Assembly: GCA_036506275.1 (NCBI GenBank)
Contig: DASXSB010000031.1
Span: 1-64,000 of the forward strand
Reading direction: 5' to 3'
DNA length: 64,000 nt
Source: DASXSB01 sp036506275
GTDB taxonomy: Bacteria > Methylomirabilota > Methylomirabilia > Rokubacteriales > CSP1-6
Part shown: piece by piece, positions 44,176 through 51,146 of the stretch
Numbering within the stretch: position 1 is the first letter of the stretch
Layout of the letters: each line of letters starts with the position of its first letter
The notes under the pieces: model-generated
The model's input: only the letters and a program-made list of their open reading frames with translations
The model's database searches: none
What the model was told of the DNA's origin: nothing
Position numbers and translations under genes: made by a program

Positions 44176-45324
44176 CTAGAAGAACAGGCGCGCGAGGCCC
44201 TTCACGGCGTGAGAGGACACGAAGCGGAGCCGCCGCGCGTATGCCACGACGAGCGAGCGCCCGCCAGCGGCTCCGTACTCGGTGGCCATGAACTCGGGCG
44301 ACGGGAAGAGCAGCGAGCGCGCATAGCGCGCGCGTTCACCGAAGGTCGGAAGCGCGAAGAGGGCGGCCAGGCTCTCGCCGCCCTCGACCCCGCCCTCGGA
44401 CGACGCCAGTCTCGCCAGCCATCGATCACGCACGCGGAGGGGGGCACGGCCGAGCGTATCCCGCACGCCCGGCGGCACCGGCGTGTAGAGGAGGTTGCAC
44501 ACGACGTTGATCAGCGGCGCGATGAGCGGCGCGACCGCGGCCGCCTCCGCTTCCGCCACGAACGTCAGCCAGTCGAGCCCGGCGCCTTCGCGGCGGACGA
44601 GGCGATCGATCTCGTAGAGCCAGAGGAGGGGCGCGTCCGCGCCCTTGTGGACGGCATGGAGACAGAGATGGAGAAGCAGATCGGCCGGCGCCAGCCGCCA
44701 CGTCTCCACGCCGGCGACGGTCGCGCGGCGGCAGCGATGCCATACGCGCTCCATCGCCACGCGCTCGCCGAACGGCGGGTACGCGATCGTCCAGTGGGGC
44801 TCCACGATCATCCAGCCGTGGCGCTGCTTCGCGAACTCGAGCGTGTAGGAGAACGCGCGCGCGAACCCGGGCCGGCGGTCGATCTCCTGGAATCCGCGCT
44901 CCTGCAGGAGCGCGGTCAGCGCCTCCAGCTCGCTCTTGCGCACGAGCAAATCGAGATCGCCCATCGGACGCACGCTCGCATCGTCGTGGAGGCGCTCGCC
45001 GAGCGCGAGGCCTCGGAGCGGCGCGACCGACAGCGAGCGCTGGGCGGCGGCCCCGACGATGTCGGCGAGCTCGCTCGCGAACATCAAATTCCGGGCGGCC
45101 ACTCCCGCCGCGCGCGCCCTCAGCGCTTCGCGCGCGAGCTCCGGCACCGCGGCCGCGGTCCCGCCCGCCACGAGGGCGCGGTGCAGGAGCGGCGTCAGCG
45201 CGTGGCGGTCGGCCTCGTCGAGCGCCGCCGTCCAGCCGTCCGCGGGCACGAGACCCAGGAGCGTGTCGGCGCTCTCGCCGCGCATGAGGGCGAGCAGCAG
45301 CGGATGCGCGCGAGGCGGCGTCAT
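44176..45324 (-). CDS. Lasso-cluster nucleotidyltransferase family protein
   Basis: The 382-residue protein carries the nucleotidyltransferase signature RPMGDLDLLVRKSE with the metal-binding Asp pair at about 123 and 125, followed by EPHWTIAYPP and LAPADLLLHLCLHAVHKG. This matches the uncharacterised nucleotidyltransferase family (NTP_transf_5) repeatedly found with kinases in lasso-peptide clusters. It is the last gene of the operon and overlaps the kinase gene by ATGA. It may nucleotidylate or otherwise modify the peptide or its phosphate; this is inference from context. Confidence 0.82.
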   Translation of the reverse strand: MTPPRAHPLLLALMRGESADTLLGLVPADGWTAALDEADRHALTPLLHRALVAGGTAAAVPELAREALRARAAGVAARNLMFASELADIVGAAAQRSLSVAPLRGLALGERLHDDASVRPMGDLDLLVRKSELEALTALLQERGFQEIDRRPGFARAFSYTLEFAKQRHGWMIVEPHWTIAYPPFGERVAMERVWHRCRRATVAGVETWRLAPADLLLHLCLHAVHKGADAPLLWLYEIDRLVRREGAGLDWLTFVAEAEAAAVAPLIAPLINVVCNLLYTPVPPGVRDTLGRAPLRVRDRWLARLASSEGGVEGGESLAALFALPTFGERARYARSLLFPSPEFMATEYGAAGGRSLVVAYARRLRFVSSHAVKGLARLFF

Positions 45325-46304
45325 GCCGCGAGGTCCACCTCGACGGCCGCCCGCACCGCGCGCAGGCGATGGAGGCCGCGGGGGAAGCTCAAGCGCTTGA
45401 CGGGAACGGCGACCGCGAGCCGTGCCGCCAGCTCGAACTGGCGCGCGAGACGAGCGGGATCGCGAACGAGCGTGTTGAACGTGGCGCGCACGAGCTCCAC
45501 GAACGCCGCGCGCGGCGAGAGCGGCTCGATCGCGACCGCGGGCGGGCGGGGACCCTTTGGAGAGCCAAGGACGTAAAGCGCCGCCAGCGGCGCCGCCTCC
45601 GCGTGGCCGAGACCATTGCGGAGGGGGATCACGAGCTTCGGCGTGAGATCGTTCATCGGCGTCCCGCCCGCGGCGTCCCCGAGCACCGCGCGCGCGACGT
45701 GAGGAAAGAGCTTGATGCGCGCCGGGCCGGGATGGGCGAGATAGCCCCGGGGATCCGGCGTCAGCACCAGGAGATCGTCGGTGAGCAGCGCGTGTCCCGC
45801 GCGGAGAAAGGCGGCGCCGAGGCTCGACTTGCCGTACCCGCAGTCGCCCACGAAGCCGACGGCGCGGCCGTTCACCACCGCCGCCGTCGAGTGGAGCGGT
45901 TCCCGGCCCAGCCGGAGCAGCGCGAACGAGAGCGTGTGGCCGAGGAGGTACGTGCGAAACGCCTCGAAGGCGTCCCTGCGCAGCGGCCGGCAATCGATGG
46001 CGCGACCGTCGGCGGCGACCAGGAACTCGAAGAGTCCGCGCCAGCGCACGTAGTCGGCGCCGTCGGCGAGGCGCGCGTGCTCGAACCACGCTGCCGGCGC
46101 CCGGCGGCGGAGCTGACGCCGCGCGGGCGCGAAGAACGCGGCCGGGCGCTCGTGGATCGCGGCCTCGGGCGGCCGGCCGTCTTCTCCACGCGGACACGGA
46201 AGCGGCACCACGCTCGCCACGCGCAGTCCGTAGACCTCGTAGGTGGCGGGATCGCCGGGCGCCGCGCCACGAGAGGCGCGCACGGTCGGGATCGCCGTCC
46301 TCAT
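45321..46304 (-). CDS. HprK-like kinase of the lasso cluster
   Basis: The 327-residue protein has a C-terminal HPr-kinase-like fold: the landmark LHSTAAVVNGRAVGFVG leads to the Walker A loop GDCGYGKSS at 153-161, then LLTDDLLVL with conserved acids at about 174-176. In lasso clusters such kinases phosphorylate a Ser at the precursor's C-terminus (paeninodin type). The precursor encoded just upstream ends AGSG, offering one nearby Ser. Its start overlaps the precursor stop (ATGA), and its stop overlaps the nucleotidyltransferase start. Confidence 0.85.
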   Translation of the reverse strand: MRTAIPTVRASRGAAPGDPATYEVYGLRVASVVPLPCPRGEDGRPPEAAIHERPAAFFAPARRQLRRRAPAAWFEHARLADGADYVRWRGLFEFLVAADGRAIDCRPLRRDAFEAFRTYLLGHTLSFALLRLGREPLHSTAAVVNGRAVGFVGDCGYGKSSLGAAFLRAGHALLTDDLLVLTPDPRGYLAHPGPARIKLFPHVARAVLGDAAGGTPMNDLTPKLVIPLRNGLGHAEAAPLAALYVLGSPKGPRPPAVAIEPLSPRAAFVELVRATFNTLVRDPARLARQFELAARLAVAVPVKRLSFPRGLHRLRAVRAAVEVDLAA

Positions 46305-46456
46305 CCGCTCCCCGCGCGCGTCTTGGGGCCGGGGTTGGCACCGTTGTTGGCTTCGTTCTTCGCCTTCTGCGTGCCCTCCGTGAGCGTGCGGAGGTCGCCG
46401 TAGCGCCGGAGGCGCGGCGGCGCGTACGGCTTCTTCGTGTGGGTCGGTGTCGTCAT
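46301..46456 (-). CDS. Lasso-peptide precursor (A)
   Basis: The 51-residue peptide contains the lasso leader signature YxxPxLxxxG as YAPPRLRRYG (residues 10-19), followed by DLRTLTEG. The Thr at the usual -2 position places the cleavage after TE. The predicted core is then 24 residues, starting GTQKAKNE and ending KTRAGSG. Gly1 and Glu8 are spaced for an 8-residue macrolactam ring; the tail is rich in Asn, Gly and Pro. The gene lies between a cyclase and the kinase and overlaps both by 4 bp. It has no independent ribosome site of note, so expression probably relies on coupling. Confidence 0.88.
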   Translation of the reverse strand: MTTPTHTKKPYAPPRLRRYGDLRTLTEGTQKAKNEANNGANPGPKTRAGSG

Positions 46457-48333
46457 GTCGTTCTCCCCCAGAAGCGCTCGAGCCAGCGATCCACCGTGAC
46501 GAGGAACCAGACTTCCCAGCGCAGCTCTTTTTGACCGGCGACGTAGCGGTCCACCAGCCGTCGCGCCGATCGGAGGTCCACGTAGCGGCCGAGGCGGCCG
46601 GAGCGGTTCTCGAGCGCGGCCGGAGGATCGCGGCGGCACAGCGCGGTGAGGCTCCGGTCCATCGTGTCCGTCCAGTCGCCCTTGCCGCGCCGGAAGCGGA
46701 TGGTGTCGGGCACGATGCCGCGCATCGCGCTTCGAAGTAGCCGCTTCCGCTCACCGCCGTGCGTTCGCCGCGTCGACGGCACGGAGAGGACGTACTCCAC
46801 GAGCCGGGCATCGAGGAACGGAAAGCGCGTCTCCACGCCCGCCGCCGCCGACGCGCGCTCGTCGACCTCGAGCTTCAACACCTGGTACGCGCTGGCCACG
46901 CAGAGATAGCTGTCGGCTTGCGCGAACGATGGAAACGGGACGGTGTGCCACGGCTCGCGCAGGCGATCGCGCAGGCCGACGGCGCGCGCCAGTCCTCCGT
47001 TGATCCACGGCGGCGGCGCCCGCCGCAGAGCGCGCTTGGCGACGTACTTCATCCGCGGCGGGACCAGCAGCGCGAGGGCCATGCCCGCGAACTGCGCCCG
47101 GCTCCCGCCGTACCACGAGGCGAACGCGCGCGTGTCGTGGAGGAAGCGGCGGAGCCGGAGCTCGTGCACGAGGTCGGCGAGATACCCGACCTCGTCGAGG
47201 AGATGATCGCCGCCGTCGCCGGAGAGCAGCACGCGGCAACCCCACGCCAGAACGGCGTCGGTGCCGGCGAGCACGCTCTGGCGAGCCGCTCCCACGATGG
47301 GGCTCTCCACCTCCCACAGCAGCTCGTCGATCCGGTGGAGAGGATCATCGTCGGCGGCGTGGATCTCATGGCCCTTGCGACCGGTGGCGGCGACGACGTC
47401 CCGCGCGAACGTCCGCTCGTCGGAGGCAGGGTCATCGGAAAAGAGCGTGAACGCCTCCAGCGCCGGCACGCCACCGTCGGGGCCGCCGCCGTACCGCTCG
47501 GCCGTGCACAGGATCGCGGAGGAGTCGAGGCCACCACTAACGAAGACGCCGATCGGGAACTCGCTGCGCAGGCGGCAGCGCACGGCCTCGGCGAACAGCG
47601 TCAGGAAGTGGTCGACGTACTCGTCGTCGCGCGCGTAGCGCGTCTCGCGCAGGGGATCGATGGCCCAGTACCGCCCCACGCGGGCGACGCCGTTGCGCAC
47701 GGTCAGCACGTGTCCCGGCGGGAGCCGGCACATCCCGCGAAAGAACGTGCGGTCGTGATCGCGCTCGCGGAACTCGCGGAGCAGGAACGCGAGCACCATC
47801 TCGTCGTCGGGCTCCGGGATGGCGCCGCGCGCGGCCAGCAACGGCTTGATCTCGGATCCGAAGAACAGCGTCGGCCCCGCCCATGTGTAGTGCAGGGGCT
47901 TGAGCCCGAGGCGGTCGCGCGCGCACACGAGCGTTTGCACGCGGTCGTCCCACAGCGCGAACGCGAACTCGCCGACCATGTGGTCGAGCGCGCGCAGACC
48001 CCAGCGGCGGTACGCGCGAAGCACGAGCGCGGGGTCGGTGGCGCCGGCCCCCGGCGCCATGTCGGCGCCGAGCGTCACCGTCAGCTCCTGGCGGTTGTCG
48101 AGGCGCCCATCCCAGACGAGCCGGACGTCACCGGTGTCGTCGATGACGGGCTGCTTTTCGTGGAGCGATTCCGGCGTCGTGTAGAGCAGGCGATGCCCGA
48201 GACCGATCGGCCCCTCGTGCCACTGGCCTTCCCCATCCGAGCCGCGATGCGCGATGGCCTTGACCATCCGCGCGAGCGTGGTCGGGTCCACGGGGCGACC
48301 GTCGGTGCGATGGATTCCGACCAGTCCGCTCAC
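46453..48333 (-). CDS. Lasso cyclase, asparagine-synthetase-like (C, copy 1)
   Basis: The 626-residue protein has an N-terminal Ntn-amidotransferase half beginning SGLVGIHRTDG, without the catalytic Cys2, and a C-terminal synthetase half with the ATP-pyrophosphatase loop VSGGLDSSA (about 258-266). LSGDGGDHLLDEV follows near 370. In lasso systems this enzyme adenylates the ring Asp/Glu side chain and closes the macrolactam. It starts at GTG 48333, overlapping copy 2, and ends overlapping the precursor gene, so it is the cyclase nearest the substrate. Confidence 0.88.
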   Translation of the reverse strand: MSGLVGIHRTDGRPVDPTTLARMVKAIAHRGSDGEGQWHEGPIGLGHRLLYTTPESLHEKQPVIDDTGDVRLVWDGRLDNRQELTVTLGADMAPGAGATDPALVLRAYRRWGLRALDHMVGEFAFALWDDRVQTLVCARDRLGLKPLHYTWAGPTLFFGSEIKPLLAARGAIPEPDDEMVLAFLLREFRERDHDRTFFRGMCRLPPGHVLTVRNGVARVGRYWAIDPLRETRYARDDEYVDHFLTLFAEAVRCRLRSEFPIGVFVSGGLDSSAILCTAERYGGGPDGGVPALEAFTLFSDDPASDERTFARDVVAATGRKGHEIHAADDDPLHRIDELLWEVESPIVGAARQSVLAGTDAVLAWGCRVLLSGDGGDHLLDEVGYLADLVHELRLRRFLHDTRAFASWYGGSRAQFAGMALALLVPPRMKYVAKRALRRAPPPWINGGLARAVGLRDRLREPWHTVPFPSFAQADSYLCVASAYQVLKLEVDERASAAAGVETRFPFLDARLVEYVLSVPSTRRTHGGERKRLLRSAMRGIVPDTIRFRRGKGDWTDTMDRSLTALCRRDPPAALENRSGRLGRYVDLRSARRLVDRYVAGQKELRWEVWFLVTVDRWLERFWGRTT

Positions 48334-50210
48334 GCGGCGGCGCCCACGACGACGGTCCCCTCGGGCGCCCACTGCTTCAGCCATCGTTCGAGCTTGACGA
48401 GGTTCCACAGAAGGGTGCGGGAGGGCACGTGTCCGCCGAGATACCGGTCGCGCATCTGCTCGGCCTCGGCGCGCCGCACGTAGGCGAAGACACGGGCGTC
48501 GGCGCCGAAGAGCTCGCGATCCCAGCATCGCGCCTCCAGACGCGCGGTGAGCTCGGGATCCCGGGATCCGACCGCGTGGGTGTTCTCCGCACCTCGCGCC
48601 GGCCCGGCCGCGGATGCGAGGGCATGCTGGACGAACTGCTTGCGGTATCCGCGTCCGAGCTTCACATCGGCGGGCACGGCGAGGAAGAACTCGATGAGTC
48701 GCCGGTCCAGGTACGGGTACCGGCACTCGAGCCCGAACGCCGACGCCACGGCGTCCATCTGATCGAGCGCGAACACCGTGGCCGGATTCGTGAGTGCCCG
48801 GTACGTCGTCTCCTGGCACCAGGTGGGAAACGTGCGCGGCGGACGCTCCACCGTCCGCTCTTGCATGCCCACCCGCTTCGCGAACGCGGGCTCGATCCAC
48901 TCCGGCACCTGCCGTCCCGCCAGCGTCTTCACGCGCCGGCGCCACGCGGGAGAAAGCTGGCCCCAGAGCAGCCAGAGCAGCGTGGCGGCCGAGGCGTCAC
49001 CGCCGTAGGCGGCAGCGCGGAGGCGGAGGTCGCGGCGCAGTCGGAGCAGCCGCCCGGCGCGGAGGAGGTCCGCCAGGAATCCGTCCTCGGCGCTCTGGCT
49101 CAGCTCGTCGGCGCCGAAGCCGCTGAGCAGGGTGCGACAGCCGACGTTCCGCGCCGGCTCGAGAAGGAGGGGGACCGTCGGCAAGCCGTCGTGGTGCGGT
49201 GTTTCCCCGCACTCCATGAACGGCTCGAACGACGTCACCGGCGCGCCGCCCGCGGACGGAACGACGCGACGTATCGGTGTCCCGTACACCAGCTCCAGCC
49301 ATTCGAGCGCGCCCGCCTCCTCCGCGTACATCTCGTCGTCGAAGAGCGTGAGGCCCTCCAGGGGAGGCAATCCCGGATCGTCGGCGCGCAACGATTCCGC
49401 GGTGGCGGCCACCGACGTGGAATCGATCCCGCCGCTGAGCAACATTGCGACGGGACCTCTCCCCGGGAGCCGGCACCCGACCGCGTCCCGGAACAGCGCC
49501 GTGAAGTGATCGAGATAGTCGTCCTCGCGGCGATAGCGAAGCTCGCCTCCACTCGCGGGCGTCCAGTAGCGAACGATCTCCACGCCATGGGGACGGAGCC
49601 GCAGAACGTGTCCGGGCGGGAGCCGCCGAATCTCCGCGAAGAAGGTGGCGCTGGAATCGCGAAAGCCCATGAGGAGGAGATCGGCGACGGTGGCCTCGTC
49701 CAGCCCGCGGCCGACGTCGGGATCGGCGAATAGTGCCTTGATCTCCGACGCGAACAGCAGGCGGCGGCCGTTCCAGTGGTAGTAGAGCGGCTTGACGCCG
49801 AGCGCGTCGCGCGCGCAGAGCAGCGTCCGCGTGCGCTCGTCCCACAGCGCGAGCGCGAAGTCGCCGGCGATCCGCGCAAACGCGTCTTCACCGCGGGCGC
49901 GGTATATCTCCAAGATCATCTCGGCGTCGGACCAAGCGGACGTCGCGCGCTCGGCGCCGAGCACGGCGCGATCGTCGACTCGTCCGTCCCAGGTGATCCA
50001 GCACTGGCCCGCCGCATCCGCCACCGGGGCCTTTTCGCGCAGCGACGCCGGCGTGGTGGCGAAGAGGCGGTGCCCGAGCGCGATCGGCCCTTTCGCCCAC
50101 TGCCCCTCACCGTCCCGCCCACGGTGCGAGAGAGCCTCGGTCATCCGCGCCAGCAGCGCGGGGTCGGCGAGACCGCCGTCGACGCGGCAGATACCGGCGA
50201 TGCCGCTCAT
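48330..50210 (-). CDS. Second asparagine-synthetase-like protein (C, copy 2)
   Basis: This paralogue of the neighbouring cyclase also has exactly 626 residues. It begins MSGIAGICRVDGG (Ser at position 2, so no glutaminase Cys) and has an intact PP-loop LLSGGIDSTS at about 258-267. LSGFGADELSQ is the later active-site segment. Colinearity and equal length suggest an old tandem duplication, though identity is moderate. It could make a second amide bond, pair with copy 1, or be a diverged spare. It overlaps the B2 gene (ATGA) upstream and copy 1 downstream. Confidence 0.86.
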   Translation of the reverse strand: MSGIAGICRVDGGLADPALLARMTEALSHRGRDGEGQWAKGPIALGHRLFATTPASLREKAPVADAAGQCWITWDGRVDDRAVLGAERATSAWSDAEMILEIYRARGEDAFARIAGDFALALWDERTRTLLCARDALGVKPLYYHWNGRRLLFASEIKALFADPDVGRGLDEATVADLLLMGFRDSSATFFAEIRRLPPGHVLRLRPHGVEIVRYWTPASGGELRYRREDDYLDHFTALFRDAVGCRLPGRGPVAMLLSGGIDSTSVAATAESLRADDPGLPPLEGLTLFDDEMYAEEAGALEWLELVYGTPIRRVVPSAGGAPVTSFEPFMECGETPHHDGLPTVPLLLEPARNVGCRTLLSGFGADELSQSAEDGFLADLLRAGRLLRLRRDLRLRAAAYGGDASAATLLWLLWGQLSPAWRRRVKTLAGRQVPEWIEPAFAKRVGMQERTVERPPRTFPTWCQETTYRALTNPATVFALDQMDAVASAFGLECRYPYLDRRLIEFFLAVPADVKLGRGYRKQFVQHALASAAGPARGAENTHAVGSRDPELTARLEARCWDRELFGADARVFAYVRRAEAEQMRDRYLGGHVPSRTLLWNLVKLERWLKQWAPEGTVVVGAAA

Positions 50211-50644
50211 CGTGGAGATCCCGCGCGCGTGGAGAGCAGAGGCGCGAAGCCGCATCCGTCGTCGCCGAACAGCACTTCCCCGTCGCGCTCGAGCCAGGCG
50301 TGGGCGGCGAGCGCGCCGTCGCGGCGGGCGACGCCGATCTGGAGCGTGGTGGCGATGCCGCGGCGGCGGAGGAGCCAGGAGAGAACGAGCGCTTGCTTGA
50401 GGCAGGTCACGCGCCCCGGCGCGTAGCGGCCGGCGACCTCGACCAGCCACGCCAGCCGTGCGATCGACAGCGACGACCCTGCCGGCGCCGGGGGGCACCC
50501 GGGAAAGACGTCGGCCAGCTTCAGCAACGACGCGAGGGGAAGAAAGACGAGGCCGGCATCGGCGACGAAGAAGAGAACCCAGGCACGAACGAGGAGCGCG
50601 CGCTCCCCCCGCGGAAGCTGCGCGAGCTTAAGCAGCCGCCCCAC
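50207..50644 (-). CDS. Lasso-peptide biosynthesis B2 protein (leader protease)
   Basis: The 145-residue protein is a transglutaminase-like cysteine protease. RVTCLKQALVLSWLLRRRG holds the nucleophile Cys (about residue 80), AHAWLERDGEVLFGDDG holds the His and Asp. B2 proteins cut the leader from the precursor while the RRE protein presents it. The likely start is GTG 50644, inside the end of the B1 gene (17-bp overlap). The hydrophobic N-terminal region (LLVRAWVLFFVADAGLVFL) is usual for this family and may attach it to the membrane. Confidence 0.88.
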   Translation of the reverse strand: MGRLLKLAQLPRGERALLVRAWVLFFVADAGLVFLPLASLLKLADVFPGCPPAPAGSSLSIARLAWLVEVAGRYAPGRVTCLKQALVLSWLLRRRGIATTLQIGVARRDGALAAHAWLERDGEVLFGDDGCGFAPLLSTRAGSPR

Positions 50645-50927
50645 GCTCCACGTCCACCAGCTCGTTCTCGCGCAGGGCCACCACCAGGCGCAGGAGGTCC
50701 CACTCGGCCTCGTCCGGCGTGACATCGTACTCGGCGAGAACCGCCGCGAGGGCAGCGCTCAGCGTCGGATCACGGGTGAGCGCCTGCCAGATGGTCGTGC
50801 CCACCGGATCGAGACCGAAGTAGACGCCCGTGGTGAGGTTGAGAATGACGGCCTCGCCGTCGAGATCGCGCGAGACCACGTCGGAGCGAATGCGGATGCG
50901 CGTGTCGAGCGTGATGCCGCCCTTCAT
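50628..50927 (-). CDS. PqqD-family RiPP recognition element (lasso B1)
   Basis: A 99-residue PqqD-like winged-helix protein that binds the precursor's leader. Landmarks are LDGEAVILNLTTGVYFGLDPVGTTIWQAL (as strand-turn-helix, about 23-51) and VVALRENELVDVE near the end. It is the first gene of the operon. ATG 50927 gives the family length; an upstream in-frame ATG at 50993 would add 22 residues. No strong ribosome site precedes either. A TTTAAT near 51028 on the minus strand could be the operon's -10. Confidence 0.86.
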   Translation of the reverse strand: MKGGITLDTRIRIRSDVVSRDLDGEAVILNLTTGVYFGLDPVGTTIWQALTRDPTLSAALAAVLAEYDVTPDEAEWDLLRLVVALRENELVDVERGAAA

Positions 50928-51046
50928 CGCAGCCGAAGAGCCATCGCACCCGGCGGCGCCGGCATAGCCGAGAAGGCTCCAAGCACTCGGCATCACCGTA
51001 ACAGAGACCGGCGGCGCCGGATGCGCATTAAATGACCGCCGCCCCC

Positions 51047-51146
51047 GTCTGATCGCGGGTGCGACCCGGTCTGATCCGAGGCGGCCCCGCGTGATCGCGG
51101 CGCGACGGAGGTCTGATCGCCCGCCAGGCCCGGTATGATGGCGGGC
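51047..51146. repeat. Array of imperfect 20-22 bp repeats with phased TGATC
   Basis: TGATC cores start at 51050, 51072, 51092 and 51114, spaced 22, 20 and 22 bp, about two helical turns. Each is embedded in a unit like GTCTGATCGCGG. The promoter core GTATGATGGCGGGC at 51133 looks like a fifth, diverged unit. The array lies between the lasso operon and the gamma-glutamyltransferase gene, so it could be a regulator-binding array for one or both. Confidence 0.6.
51134..51139 (+). promoter_or_regulatory. Candidate -10 box for leaderless gamma-glutamyltransferase mRNA
   Basis: TATGAT ends 7 nt before GTG 51147. No Shine-Dalgarno sequence precedes that codon; the TGATC repeat array lies immediately upstream. 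Confidence 0.45.

Noticed and set aside
46453..50210. Primary-metabolism asparagine synthetases (AsnB)
   Set aside because: Both lack the glutaminase Cys at position 2 and are embedded in an RRE-protease-precursor operon, so the lasso cyclase role is preferred.
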